Origin: Bradyrhizobium sp. NDS-1
Lineage (GTDB): Bacteria > Pseudomonadota > Alphaproteobacteria > Rhizobiales > Xanthobacteraceae
Direction: 5' to 3'
Length of the DNA stretch: 64,000 nucleotides
NCBI RefSeq assembly: GCF_032918005.1
Contig: NZ_CP136628.1
Location: 6,371,501 to 6,435,500 of the forward strand
The position numbers and the translations under genes were made by a program. Shown in pieces: positions 1-8,729 of this stretch. The notes beneath the pieces were generated by a model. It saw only the letters and a list, made by a program, of their open reading frames with translations. It did not search any database and was not told the DNA's origin. The stretch's first letter is position 1. Each line of letters begins with the position of its first letter.

Positions 1-630
1 CGCCCGCAGCCCTCGCTGAGTGATTACTATTTCGCCCAAACCCCTGCTCAAGGCGTGGCAGACCTCTATCCCGTCCGGCTCTGGTTCTGCGGCCTGCTCT
101 TCGCGGTCGGCGTGTTCCTGTACCGCTACAAGGGCTTCTCGAAGAATGAAGACCGCTGGCTCAGCCTGACGGGCGCATTTACCTTGGGCGTCGCGATTTT
201 TCCGATGGGCATCCCCGACAAGACGAGTCCCTTCACATTGGCATCGTTCGGCTATCCAAACGTCACGCTGCACGGCATCAGCGCCGTTCTGGCGTTCGTG
301 TGTATCGGCGTTATCATATTCTGGTACTCGGACCAGACGCTGTCGCAAATCAAGAACGATCCAACAGCACGCAAGCGGTTTAGGACGTTCTACTTCCTGA
401 TCGGCGCTTACATGCTCCTGGCGATGGGAGGCTCGGTCATTATGCATATGCTGCATACGGATCGGGCGAACGATTCCTACATCCTGTACGTGGAATGGTC
501 CGGCCTCTGGGCGTTTGCGGCCTATTGGTTCGTCAAGAACTGGGAGCTTCGCTTCGTAGCCGAATCGATCAGGAAAGACTCGAGCAGCCCTTTGCCGATG
601 GGCAATGCCGATGTGGTGCAGGCGCTCTAG
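1..630 (+). CDS. Integral membrane protein, 5' end outside window
   Basis: The frame is open from base 1, so the true start lies to the left. The first in-window candidate, GTG at 55, falls inside conserved-looking sequence: the residues just before it (SLSDYYF) resemble the 'S-x-S-x-YYYT' N-terminus of bacterial multi-spanning membrane proteins of the DUF998/Frag1-like type. About 210 residues are visible, with at least five hydrophobic segments and short charged loops. A C-terminal basic and polar tail ends at the TAG. No catalytic motif is visible and the function is unknown. A GC-rich hairpin follows at 705-725. Confidence 0.7.
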   Translation, partial: RPQPSLSDYYFAQTPAQGVADLYPVRLWFCGLLFAVGVFLYRYKGFSKNEDRWLSLTGAFTLGVAIFPMGIPDKTSPFTLASFGYPNVTLHGISAVLAFVCIGVIIFWYSDQTLSQIKNDPTARKRFRTFYFLIGAYMLLAMGGSVIMHMLHTDRANDSYILYVEWSGLWAFAAYWFVKNWELRFVAESIRKDSSSPLPMGNADVVQAL

Positions 631-704
631 GGCGCGCGATCCCGAGCAGTTCGGCCCGGCCTTCCCTCGGCCGCAGCCTGGCGGCCATCGTCCGGATTCG
701 AAAT

Positions 705-725
705 CCGGGGGCCTAGCGCCCCCGG
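705..725 (+). terminator. GC-rich hairpin after the first gene
   Basis: CCGGGGGC (705-712) pairs perfectly with GCCCCCGG (718-725) around a 5-nt loop. It lies 75 bases after the stop of the membrane-protein gene. No clear T-run follows, so it may be a weak or factor-assisted terminator. Confidence 0.4.
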
Positions 726-749
726 GTTCTGACCTTCATCGCCCCCGCG

Positions 750-766
750 TTAACCGTTTGCTAACC
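750..766 (+). promoter_or_regulatory. CtrA-like binding box upstream of flhA
   Basis: TTAA (750-753), seven bases, then CTAACC (761-766). This matches the CtrA consensus TTAA-N7-TTAAC at all but one position. It lies about 170 bp before the flhA ATG, in the 304-base gene-free stretch 631-934, whose only other visible structure is the hairpin at 705-725. CtrA control of flagellar genes is established in Alphaproteobacteria. Binding here is inferred. Confidence 0.55.
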
Positions 767-934
767 ATACACCCGGCAAGAATTGCCGGGTGAAGTCGAG
801 TGTCGTCGGCCGCGTAGAACGGGAGGAACCCCGTGGACGCCAGTGCGGTGCCTCACTTTCGGAACGGCGGCCCATCGGCCGCCGCGCAGACGTTCGGGGC
901 GCGCGGACGGCAGTCGCGCGGGGAGGCAGCTACC

Positions 935-3076
935 ATGGTCGACGTCACCGCGGGACAGGGCGTAGGCGCCGCAAGGCCCGGCATCCCCTCCGTCAACGAG
1001 ATCGTCACCATCCTCAAGCGCGGCGATATCGCGCTGGCGCTCGGCGTCCTCACCATCCTGGTGGTGCTGATCCTGCCCCTGCCCGCGATCGTGCTGGACC
1101 TGTTCCTGGCGATCTCGATCACGCTCTCGATCCTGATCCTGATGACGTCGCTGTTCATCCAGGCCCCGCTCGAATTCTCTTCCTTTCCGACCGTCCTCCT
1201 GATCTCGACCATGCTGCGCCTGTCGCTCAACATGGCCTCGACCCGCCTGATCCTGTCGCACGGGCACGAGGGCACGGCTGCCGCCGGTCACGTCATCGAA
1301 GCCTTCGGCAACTTCGTGATGGGCGGCAATTTCGTCATCGGCATCATCGTTTTCGCCATCCTGATCATCGTCAATTTCGTCGTCATCACCAAGGGTTCGG
1401 GCCGCATCGCCGAAGTCGCCGCCCGCTTCCACCTCGACGCCATGCCCGGCAAGCAGATGGCGATCGACGCCGACCTCGGCGCCGGCCTGATCGACGAGAA
1501 GGTCGCCAAGGAGCGGCGCAAGGAGCTGGAGGACGAGAGCGGCTTCTTCGGCGCCATGGACGGTGCCTCCAAATTCGTCCGGGGCGACGCCATCGCCGGC
1601 CTTCTGGTCGTCTTCATCAACGTCGTCGGCGGCATCATCATCGGCGTGGCGCAGCAGGGCATGTCCTTCGCCGACGCCGGCCGCACCTACACGCTGCTGA
1701 CCGTCGGTGACGGCCTCGTCACCCAGGTGCCGGCGCTGATCGTCTCGACCGCGGCCGGCCTGCTCGTCTCCAAGGCCGGCGTCTCCGGCGCCGCCGACAA
1801 GGCGCTGATGAAGCAGTTCTCCGGCTATCCGCAGGCGCTCGCGATGTCCTCCGCCGTGATGCTGGTGCTGGCGGCGCTGCCGGGCATTCCGACCCTTCCC
1901 TTTCTCGCCCTGGGCGGCGGCGCCGGCGCGTTGGCCTGGAACGCCCGCAACCGCAACCGGGTGACGGCCAAGGCCGAGGAAGCCGCCCACGCCGCCTCCG
2001 CTGCGGGAACGCCGGGTGCGCCGGGCGCTGCCGCGGCCGAAGAGCCGATCTCGGCCGCGCTCAAGATCGACGACCTCAAGATCGAGCTCGGCTATGCGCT
2101 GCTGCCGCTGGTCAACGGCCCCGATGGCACCGACCGCCTCACCGAGCAGATCAAGGCGCTGCGCCGCTCGCTCGCGATCGAGATGGGCTTCGTCATGCCG
2201 GCGGTGCGCATCCTCGACAACGTCCAGCTCGAGGCCAACACCTACATCATCAAGATCAAGGAGGTCGACGCCGGCACCGGCAAGATCTGGCCGAACCAGT
2301 TCATGGTCATGGATCCCGGCGGCAGCCAGGTGCAGGTGCCCGGCATCCACACCACCGAGCCGACCTTCGGCCTGCCCGCGACCTGGGTCGATGCCAGCTT
2401 CAAGGAGGAAGCCTCGCTCAAGGGCTACACCGTCGTCGACGCCGCAACCGTGCTCTCCACCCACCTCACCGAGCTGCTCAAGGCCAACATGTCGGACCTG
2501 CTCTCCTATGGCGAGGTGCAGAAGCTGCTCAAGGAGCTGCCGAAGGAGCAGAGCGAGCTGGTCAAGGACATCGTCCCCGCACAGGTTACGGTCTCCGGCA
2601 TCCAGCGCGTGCTGCAGCTCCTGCTCGCCGAGCGCATCTCGATCCGCGACCTCTCCACCATCCTCGAAGGCATCGCGGATTCGCTGGCCTTCTCGCGCAA
2701 TCCCGCGACCATGGTCGAGCACGTCCGCGCTCGCCTCGCGCGCCAGATCTGCGCGCAGAACACCTCCTATGCCGGCTATCTGCCGCTGATCGCGCTGTCG
2801 GCGAAATGGGAGCAGGCCTTTGCCGAATCGATCATCGGCCAGGGCGAGGAGCGGAGCCTGGCGATGCAGCCCTCGAAATTGTCGGAGTTCATGACCGGCG
2901 TGCGCGAGGCGTTCGAGCGCGCCGCGCGCGAAGGCGAGGCTCCGGTGCTGGTCACCTCCGCGGCAATTCGTCCCTTCGTGCGTTCCCTGGTGGAACGGTT
3001 CCGGGCCCAGACGACGGTGCTGTCGCAGGCCGAAATCCACCCCAGGGCGAGGTTGAAAACGGTTGGAAGCATCTGA
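935..3076 (+). CDS. flhA: Flagellar type III export gate protein FlhA
   Basis: 713 residues. FlhA is the inner-membrane subunit of the flagellar export apparatus; it couples proton flow to export and docks chaperone-substrate complexes. The N-terminal half has eight or so hydrophobic segments, and the FHIPEP-family block TMLRLSLNMASTRLIL is near residue 85. A linker rich in Ala, Gly and Pro leads to a cytoplasmic C-terminal domain of about 350 residues. I chose ATG 935 because GGAGG at 922-926 is well spaced; GTG 833 also has an RBS (GGGAGGA) and would add 34 residues of low-complexity sequence. The gene appears monocistronic, with a CtrA-like box upstream. Confidence 0.96.
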   Translation: MVDVTAGQGVGAARPGIPSVNEIVTILKRGDIALALGVLTILVVLILPLPAIVLDLFLAISITLSILILMTSLFIQAPLEFSSFPTVLLISTMLRLSLNMASTRLILSHGHEGTAAAGHVIEAFGNFVMGGNFVIGIIVFAILIIVNFVVITKGSGRIAEVAARFHLDAMPGKQMAIDADLGAGLIDEKVAKERRKELEDESGFFGAMDGASKFVRGDAIAGLLVVFINVVGGIIIGVAQQGMSFADAGRTYTLLTVGDGLVTQVPALIVSTAAGLLVSKAGVSGAADKALMKQFSGYPQALAMSSAVMLVLAALPGIPTLPFLALGGGAGALAWNARNRNRVTAKAEEAAHAASAAGTPGAPGAAAAEEPISAALKIDDLKIELGYALLPLVNGPDGTDRLTEQIKALRRSLAIEMGFVMPAVRILDNVQLEANTYIIKIKEVDAGTGKIWPNQFMVMDPGGSQVQVPGIHTTEPTFGLPATWVDASFKEEASLKGYTVVDAATVLSTHLTELLKANMSDLLSYGEVQKLLKELPKEQSELVKDIVPAQVTVSGIQRVLQLLLAERISIRDLSTILEGIADSLAFSRNPATMVEHVRARLARQICAQNTSYAGYLPLIALSAKWEQAFAESIIGQGEERSLAMQPSKLSEFMTGVREAFERAAREGEAPVLVTSAAIRPFVRSLVERFRAQTTVLSQAEIHPRARLKTVGSI

Positions 3077-3079
3077 TTT

Positions 3080-3102
3080 GGCTTAAGAAGCCGTGTGTTT
3101 TT
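3080..3102 (+). terminator. Possible weak terminator of flhA
   Basis: GGCTT and AAGCC form a 5-bp stem with a 3-nt loop a few bases after the flhA stop, followed by GTGTGTTTTT. The stem is short, so this is a weak call. Confidence 0.3.
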
Positions 3103-3269
3103 CGGCCACAGGCAAATGGTTTTTGAGTTCCTGGCGCCTTGTGGACCAATCGTCGAAAGTCGCCCGGCAAGCACATTACAGCTTTGAAATAATTGCCAAA
3201 ATGCACGATTAGCGGTCACTTCTGATCGCGAGCTTTCACGTCCTGTCACGCTCTTGTGATCGCCCCTTG

Positions 3270-3295
3270 GGAACGAATCCCCCCAATACTAGGTT
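3270..3295 (+). promoter_or_regulatory. EcfG-like (general stress sigma) promoter
   Basis: GGAAC (3270-3274), 17 bases, then GGTT (3292-3295). The alphaproteobacterial EcfG consensus is GGAAC-N16/17-CGTT. It sits about 75 bases before the small ORF at 3370. One -10 position differs from consensus and no expression data support it. Confidence 0.35.
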
Positions 3296-3369
3296 GTTGG
3301 GCACCGGAAGCATGAACCTGCCCAAATACGCAGGCGACTACTTCGGGTAGATGGCGGCAGGAGCCTTCC

Positions 3370-3570
3370 ATGAACCACTCGATTTACAGCGCAGATCGCT
3401 CGACCCATTTGAAAGTCGTGGTCGTGGCCCTCGTCGCGGGGATCGCGGTGGCAGGCTTCGGCATCACGGCCCGCACGAATTCGGACGAAGGTCTGACCCA
3501 GACGGCCCGCGTCATCAAGGCCGGCAAGCCGGTCGTTATCACCAGCTCGAACGCGTCCCTCGTTCGCTAA
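3370..3570 (+). CDS. Small single-span membrane protein, unknown function
   Basis: 66 residues. A short polar N-terminus is followed by one hydrophobic segment (about residues 15-33, VVVVALVAGIAVAGFGI) and a basic-polar tail. AGGAGCC at 3359-3365 serves as RBS for ATG 3370. I recall similar small proteins in Bradyrhizobium but know no function. The orientation could be a membrane anchor or an uncleaved signal. It is followed by a strong hairpin at 3669-3697 and preceded by an EcfG-like promoter, so a stress role is possible. Confidence 0.65.
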   Translation: MNHSIYSADRSTHLKVVVVALVAGIAVAGFGITARTNSDEGLTQTARVIKAGKPVVITSSNASLVR

Positions 3571-3668
3571 GGAGATCTGACGAGTTTTTTGAATTCACGC
3601 GGCTCTTTACCAGCCCCCCAAAGTCGCCACGTGGATATGTAGACGACCCCAACCCCAAGTCGACTACA

Positions 3669-3697
3669 GAAAGCGCCCGCCCCCCACGGGCGCTTTC
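3669..3697. terminator. 11-bp perfect hairpin
   Basis: GAAAGCGCCCG (3669-3679) pairs perfectly with CGGGCGCTTTC (3687-3697) around a 7-nt C-rich loop. It lies 100 bases after the small ORF. The arms start or end in AAA/TTT, giving a short T-run on both strands, so it could terminate from either side. Confidence 0.55.
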
Positions 3698-3738
3698 TCA
3701 TGTCTGGGGTATGCCTCAGTCGAGTGACTGAATTCATC

Positions 3739-3799
3739 TCTCGTGTCCCGGACGCGCTGCAGCGTTCTTACGCTGCTGCGCTGCGTCCGGGGCACGAGA
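3739..3799. repeat. Long palindromic intergenic element
   Basis: TCTCGTGTCCCGGACGC on the left is mirrored by GCGTCCGGGGCACGAGA on the right, with a GCTGC-rich centre. It is one of several palindromes in this window that lie only between genes. The sequence type recurs in Bradyrhizobium genomes as far as I recall. Confidence 0.6.
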
Positions 3800-3861
3800 C
3801 CATTGTTCAACGATACACATGATTGATCATCCTCGCGGCGCATCTCGCCCGAGTTGTGCTT

Positions 3862-4330
3862 GATCGCTTCGCCCTCGATTGAAAGAGGGCGCAGGGAAGA
3901 CCGGGTGCCGGCCGGGCACCCACGGTCCACTGTGCGAAAGGTGGCAACAAGAATCTGCACAGCGGCATACAGGTGAAGCCAAACAACCGGCCTTCCCTGC
4001 GCAGTGGTTTGACGACTTATGGCGTGCTCTCCCCGGGGAGCGTTGCACTCGGGCCGCCACATCACCACAAGCCTTGACGCACAGACCCTAGGCGTCAGGA
4101 CCACACGATTTTGCCGTACGCTAGAATCACACCGGTCGTGTGCGCGAGGTGTTTCGCTCACGGTTGCCCGCCCTGCGAAATCCTTTGCGCCGATGCGACT
4201 AACGTCCACCGCCGCCCGGCCCGCGTTCGTGACGATCGCGATACGCCCCTCTTCCTTGGGCCGGGCTGTCGCGACACATACGCCCTTTCCGAATTTCGGT
4301 AAAGTGGAATATTTTTGCGGCGTGCGTTGA
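3862..4330. repeat. Probable dispersed repeat of about 470 bp, non-coding
   Basis: The 820-base stretch 3571-4390 has no convincing gene. After the hairpins it holds a block starting near GAAAGAGGGCGCAGGG. I recognise this block from memory as a sequence that recurs in Bradyrhizobium genomes and is often mis-annotated as short hypothetical proteins. Several overlapping frames of 60-100 codons exist on both strands, none with an RBS or a recognisable fold. There is no transposase, and no terminal repeats could be defined by eye. Only one copy is in this window, so its repeat status rests on recall. Confidence 0.4.
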
Positions 4331-4390
4331 CCTAGGGCTCGCGTGTTTTGCCCGTCAGGCAACGCAAGGGCGGGTAGGGGAGCCGCGCGA

Positions 4391-5608
4391 CTACCGCGCG
4401 CCATAGTTCGGCGGCGGTGCTTGCACGATCGGCGCGGCCGCCGCAAACAGCTCTTCCCTGCTGCCGCTCATCGGCGGATAGATGCGCTTGCGGTTGATGA
4501 TCTGCTTGGTCGCCTTCGCGACCGCGCCGGTGGCGCGCACCTCGCGATCCCAGCCTTCGGTATAGAGCGCGCCCCAGCCGCCGAGATCGAGCACGGTGAC
4601 GTACCAGTCGATCCGCAGCGGCAGCATCGGCAAGCCGGCGAGATCGGCGACCACGTTGTGACCGGCGAAGCGACCCATGGGCCGCGCGAACTGGCAGGAC
4701 ATCACGGTCGGATGCAACCCGTCGACCACGCTCGAGGCGACATCGCCGGCCGCGAACACACCGCCGACATCCGCGACCCGCATGAACGGATCGACGAGGA
4801 GACGCCCGAGGCGATCGCGCGCCTCCGGAAAACTCGCCGCCACGGGGCTCGCACGCATTCCGGCGCACCAGATCACGGTTTGCGCCGGAATGAACTCGCC
4901 CGAGCTCAGGTGCATGCCCGCGGCCTCGACCGACACCACGCGCACGCCGAGCCGCGTCTCGACCTCCAGCGCGGCCAAGGCCGTCTCGATGACGGGTTGC
5001 GCATGCACTCCAATGGTGGCGCCGACCGCTGGATTGGGATCGACCAGGATGATGCGGCGGCTGCCCCTGATGCCGGCACGCGCGAGCCTCGCGGGCATCT
5101 CAGCCGCAACCTCGATGCCGGTGAAGCCGGCGCCGACCACCACCACCGTCGAACGCCCCGGCGAGGGCGCGCTGCGGCCGAGCGAGACGAGATGATCGTC
5201 GAGGCGGAGCGCCGCGGCATAGGTGTCGACGTCGAAGGCGTGCTCGGCAAGACCGGGAATGTCGGGACGCATCACCTCACTGCCGAGCGCCAGCACGAGG
5301 CGGTCGTAGTGCAGCATCTCCTCGCCGCCGGCCGTGACCAGCGAGATTTTTCGCCGGGCCGGGTCGATAGCCTCGACCTCGCCGATACCGTGGCTGATAC
5401 CGATCGGATCGAGCAGTTGCGCCAGCGGCAGCGCGACCTCATCGAGATCGGCTTCATAGTTGCGGACGCGGATGTTGTGATAGGGGTTGCGGTCGACGAG
5501 ACGGATCTCGATGACGCCGTTCGCGCCGATCTCGTCGCGCTTGCGCGCGGCGCCGATGGCTGCCCACAGGCCTGCAAAGCCGGCGCCGAGCACGACGATA
5601 CGCGCCAT
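4391..5608 (-). CDS. NADH dehydrogenase-like FAD/NAD(P) oxidoreductase
   Basis: 405 residues. The N-terminal FAD-binding Rossmann motif is IVVLGAGFAGLWAA (residues 4-17); the second, NAD(P)-binding one is VVVVGAGFTGIEVAAE near residue 156. The GVFAAGDVA motif near 287 contacts FAD. This pattern and length fit the Pyr_redox_2/type II NADH dehydrogenase group, which moves electrons from NADH to quinone or another acceptor at the membrane. The C-terminus is Pro-rich and lacks an obvious amphipathic membrane anchor, so the acceptor is uncertain. AGGCGG precedes the ATG. It follows the AraC-type gene on the same strand after a 117-base gap. Confidence 0.8.
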   Translation of the reverse strand: MARIVVLGAGFAGLWAAIGAARKRDEIGANGVIEIRLVDRNPYHNIRVRNYEADLDEVALPLAQLLDPIGISHGIGEVEAIDPARRKISLVTAGGEEMLHYDRLVLALGSEVMRPDIPGLAEHAFDVDTYAAALRLDDHLVSLGRSAPSPGRSTVVVVGAGFTGIEVAAEMPARLARAGIRGSRRIILVDPNPAVGATIGVHAQPVIETALAALEVETRLGVRVVSVEAAGMHLSSGEFIPAQTVIWCAGMRASPVAASFPEARDRLGRLLVDPFMRVADVGGVFAAGDVASSVVDGLHPTVMSCQFARPMGRFAGHNVVADLAGLPMLPLRIDWYVTVLDLGGWGALYTEGWDREVRATGAVAKATKQIINRKRIYPPMSGSREELFAAAAPIVQAPPPNYGAR

Positions 5609-5725
5609 GTCCGCCTACTACACTTTCCAAAGCAATCCCGCGGTCCGCCCGCGCGGACGAATATAGCTCAATAGCCCGCATCGACCAACTGCACCACCGC
5701 CGCGCCGCTGCACAACGTCGCGAGC

Positions 5726-6685
5726 TTACGTCTCGCGCAGTTCCGAGGGCGTCGCGCCAAAGCGCTTGCGGAAGGCGCGGTTGAAATAGGACAGATCGGA
5801 AAAGCCGGAGGAATGCGCGATGTCGCTGATCTTGCGTGTCCTGGCGCGGGGATCGCCGAGCAGCTTGCGCGCGTGCAAGAGGCGCTGCTCCAGCACGAAT
5901 TCGGTAAAGGTCGTGCCGGCCTGCTCGAACAGGCGCTGCGCCTGGCGCGGGCTGAGGCCCGAGCGCGTCGCGATCTCGGACAGGCAGAGATCGTTGCGGC
6001 CGAGCGCGGCCATCACGTCGGCGCGCATGAGGTCGAGACGGGCCGCCGCATGGCCGCGTCCGCGCGCGAGGCTTGCGTGCTCGGCATCGGTGCCGAGCAG
6101 CAGGCCGACGAGATCGACCATGTGCTGCGCCGTCAGGCGCTGGCCCACCGCGTCGAGATGCGGCGCGTGATGGGCGGCGAGCGCATGGTAGCGCAAGACG
6201 GTCTCGGCGACCGCGCCGTCGACGAGCACTTGCGACAGCTTGTCCTCGGCGCGCGGATTGATGTCGAGCAGCGCGCGGCGCGGCATGCGGATGCTGGTGA
6301 AGCGGTTTTCGTCGGTGTGGCCGACGGTGCCCGTGATAGCCATGTCGACGAGCACCATCTGCGCGGGCGCAAGATCCACGGTGTGGCCGTTCTGCCCGAC
6401 GCGGACGTGGCCCGCATGGGCGGCGATCAGGACGAGGTCGTCGCTGCCGTCGGCGAGGTGGCTCTGGGTGCGGGAATATTGCGCGGAGGCGCCTTCGGGA
6501 ATGGCGAGTACGATGTTGTCGACCACGCTGACCTGGAGCCGGCAATCGATGCTGTCGCCATGGCTCGGCCCGATATCGAGGCCGCAGGGGCCGAAGGCCC
6601 GCTCGCGCCACTGCTCGAACGCCGGGCCGTGGGGCAGGCCGGTGTACTGGTGAATGAAGATGCCGGGAGGCTTCACTGCATCCAT
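5726..6685 (-). CDS. AraC-family transcriptional regulator
   Basis: 319 residues. A 200-residue N-terminal sensing domain resembles the AraC-binding-like (cupin-type) domain. It is followed by two helix-turn-helix motifs: LCLSEIATRSGLSPRQAQRLF and the second ending near ISDIAHSSGFSDLSYFNRAF, the AraC signature. The frame is open upstream to 6910, but those 75 residues look like translated intergenic DNA, so I prefer ATG 6685 with GAAGAGG/GAGAAG upstream. It may control the adjacent flavoprotein gene (same strand, downstream). The effector is unknown. Confidence 0.85.
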   Translation of the reverse strand: MDAVKPPGIFIHQYTGLPHGPAFEQWRERAFGPCGLDIGPSHGDSIDCRLQVSVVDNIVLAIPEGASAQYSRTQSHLADGSDDLVLIAAHAGHVRVGQNGHTVDLAPAQMVLVDMAITGTVGHTDENRFTSIRMPRRALLDINPRAEDKLSQVLVDGAVAETVLRYHALAAHHAPHLDAVGQRLTAQHMVDLVGLLLGTDAEHASLARGRGHAAARLDLMRADVMAALGRNDLCLSEIATRSGLSPRQAQRLFEQAGTTFTEFVLEQRLLHARKLLGDPRARTRKISDIAHSSGFSDLSYFNRAFRKRFGATPSELRET

Positions 6686-6848
6686 CTGATTCTTCTCGAC
6701 CTCTTCCGGCGGCGCGGACGGTGGCGCTGCGACTTCAAATTCCGGGGATTTGACGCCGCGAAAGGCCGGGAGGTTCAAATCGGGGGCGGATTTGGCGCGA
6801 CTTGTCGGGATGCGACGGCGGAATGGACCGCGGCGACAATTGGACCCC

Positions 6849-6920
6849 GTAGCCCGCATGAGCGAAAGCGACATGCGGGAACAGACGCCCCGGATATCGC
6901 TGTCGCTCATCCGGGCTGCG
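6849..6920. repeat. Palindromic intergenic element (GTAGCCCG...CGGGCTGC)
   Basis: GTAGCCCGCATGAGCGA on the left is mirrored, with a few mismatches, by TCGCTCATCCGGGCTGC on the right; inner ACATGCGGG/CCGGATAT arms extend the stem. It lies between the anti-sigma gene end and the AraC start. The same family seems represented by a degenerate copy at 50447-50478. Confidence 0.6.
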
Positions 6921-6923
6921 GAA

Positions 6924-7967
6924 TTACTTTTGGGCGGGCGCCTGCGGCTGGGACGGCGGCACGGTCTCGATCAGCCTGCCGGAGAACACCGGGGACGAGG
7001 TCGGCTGGCCGCTCGGCGAGCCGCCGGCCTGCTCGACGGTGACGGCGTAGGTCGCGCCGTTGACGACCTCGGCATCATAGGAGGCGAGCAGCGGCCGCGC
7101 GGTGAAATCGCCGGAGCTGATCACGCCGAGCGAGCGCGGACGCGGCAGCTTGTCGGAGATCAGCCAGAGCTCGAAGCTCTTGCCGGGCTCCGGCGTCGCG
7201 CCGACCTTGCGCACCGTGAAATTCCGCGTCGCGCCGTCGATGGTGAGGATGAAGGCGGGGCCGCCACCCTGGCCCTGCAGCAAGGCAACATACTGCGCGG
7301 AGGGGGTGAGCGGCGGCACCGGCGTCTTCACTTCCACCGTCTGGATGCGCGGCGGCGAACGCAGTGGGCCCGGCAGCGCGTCGGGATTGAGTATCTGTAG
7401 CGACAACGTCACGAGCAGCGCAGCCGCAAGCGCGCCGACGGCGGATGCGATGTTGCGCCAGCGCTTCACGCGGCTTTCGAGACGGATCACGTTGGTGTCG
7501 TCGGCGATTGGAGCTTGCGGCGTCCGGACGACCTCGGGATCGGGTGCGTGGACCTGCGGCATGAAAACGGGCGCGATGTCAGGAATCGCATCGGACCCGG
7601 AACGTATCGGCTCGGGCTGCCCTGCTTCGGGAGGCTGCGGTTGTGGTGGCTGCTCCGACGGCGCTTCCGGCGGCGCAGTTTCGATCGGCGGAATTGGTGG
7701 CGGCGCGATGTCGGCCGGACCAGGCGGCTGCTGCGCAGGCGCCGTGCGCGCGATCTCGGACCTGATGTTCTCCCACACGATCGGACGCGGCTCCACCGAG
7801 CCGACCATCTGGTTGAGCGCGCCGAGCCGGAAGGCCCAGCCCTGCACGATGCCGGCGAACGCCTCGTCCACAGCCATCATGGTCTCGACCTGCGCGCGCT
7901 CATCGGCATCGAGGGTGCCGAGCGCATATTCCGCGGCGAGCGCGATATGGTCCTCCGAGTAAGCCAT
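6924..7967 (-). CDS. Membrane anti-sigma factor, RskA/ChrR-like
   Basis: 347 residues. The N-terminus (SEDHIALAAEYALGTLDADER) is typical of anti-sigma domains that bind ECF sigma factors. A long Pro/Glu-rich linker runs roughly over residues 75-150, then one membrane span (about 165-185), then a periplasmic RskA-type C-terminal domain (KSFELWLISDKLPRPRSLGV). It lies 36 bases downstream of the ECF sigma gene on the same strand, the standard sigma/anti-sigma arrangement. ATG 7967 has GGA upstream; TTG 7970 is an alternative. No Zn-binding HxxxCxxC motif was seen. Confidence 0.87.
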   Translation of the reverse strand: MAYSEDHIALAAEYALGTLDADERAQVETMMAVDEAFAGIVQGWAFRLGALNQMVGSVEPRPIVWENIRSEIARTAPAQQPPGPADIAPPPIPPIETAPPEAPSEQPPQPQPPEAGQPEPIRSGSDAIPDIAPVFMPQVHAPDPEVVRTPQAPIADDTNVIRLESRVKRWRNIASAVGALAAALLVTLSLQILNPDALPGPLRSPPRIQTVEVKTPVPPLTPSAQYVALLQGQGGGPAFILTIDGATRNFTVRKVGATPEPGKSFELWLISDKLPRPRSLGVISSGDFTARPLLASYDAEVVNGATYAVTVEQAGGSPSGQPTSSPVFSGRLIETVPPSQPQAPAQK

Positions 7968-8003
7968 CAATTGCAGTCCAGAACCGTCCTCGTCATCAAG
8001 CCC

Positions 8004-8549
8004 TCACAATCCGAGGCATTCCCGGATATCCAACATGCTGCGCCGGAGCCACGTCTTCACCGTGTTGACGGGAGCTGAGAATTTCTCCGCCAATTGCTCG
8101 CGGCTCCAGCCGTTGTAATAGGCGAGAAGCACGAGCCGCTGACGGTCCGGCTCGAGCCGGCCGATGCACTCCAGGAGCCGCTTCAACTCTTCGGTCATCT
8201 CCCGGCGCGCCAGCGGATCGGGACTGTCGGCCGCCACCTCCATCGCCTGAGGCTCTTCCTCGATGGAGACCTCCGACTTCTTGCGCACGATGTCGATCGC
8301 ACTGTTGCGCGCGATCGAGGCCATCCACGTGATCGGCGACGACAGGGCCGGATCGAACCGGCCCGCGCTGTTCCAGATCTTGACGTAGGTCTCCTGAATG
8401 ACCTCCTCTGCGAGATCCTGTCGGCGCAAGATACGGAGCACGACGCCAAAGAGTTTCGCGCGTGTGGCGGCGTAGAGGCGCTCGAACGCGGCCTGATCGC
8501 CCTTTGCCACCGCCTCAATCAACCCGACCAGCTCTGCTGGCGTCAGCAT
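8004..8549 (-). CDS. ECF-family RNA polymerase sigma factor
   Basis: 181 residues, normal for ECF sigma-70 factors. Region 2 contains DLAEEVIQETYVKIWNSAGRFD and the -10-recognising PITWMASIARNSAIDIVRKK. Region 4 contains RLVLLAYYNGWSREQLAEKFSAPVNTVKTWLRRSML with its helix-turn-helix. GGGGGGCTGA precedes the ATG. It is transcribed before its anti-sigma partner. Its closest relatives are SigK-like factors that respond to envelope or oxidative stress; the signal here is unknown. Confidence 0.92.
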   Translation of the reverse strand: MLTPAELVGLIEAVAKGDQAAFERLYAATRAKLFGVVLRILRRQDLAEEVIQETYVKIWNSAGRFDPALSSPITWMASIARNSAIDIVRKKSEVSIEEEPQAMEVAADSPDPLARREMTEELKRLLECIGRLEPDRQRLVLLAYYNGWSREQLAEKFSAPVNTVKTWLRRSMLDIRECLGL

Positions 8550-8668
8550 TCAGCCCCCCGACACGCAGGCCCGTCGCATTCCGCGAAAGCCCCAGCACCG
8601 CACCACCATAGCGCGCGGCAAAGCCGACCACCAAGGGGTGCGGTGCCACGCTGTGGACAGCACATACG

Positions 8669-8693
8669 AAAAACCCGGACCTTGCGGTCCGGG
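8669..8693 (-). terminator. Rho-independent terminator of fliI-fliJ
   Basis: On the minus strand, CCCGGACC and GGTCCGGG form a perfect 8-bp stem with a GCAA tetraloop, followed by TTTTT. It lies 37 bases after the fliJ stop. Confidence 0.9.
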
Positions 8694-8729
8694 CCTGGCA
8701 AATTCCAACGCGATTTGGCTGCTAGCGGC

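Noticed and set aside
761..3040. Stop-free reading frame of 759 codons on the minus strand across flhA
   Set aside because: It is the antisense shadow of flhA. High GC at third codon positions removes stops from the opposite frame. Its product is rich in Arg, Asp, Gly and His with no domain.
3312..3350. 12-codon leader ORF before the small membrane protein
   Set aside because: It has an ATG with GGAAG upstream, but no conserved feature or pairing with a hairpin that would mark an attenuator.
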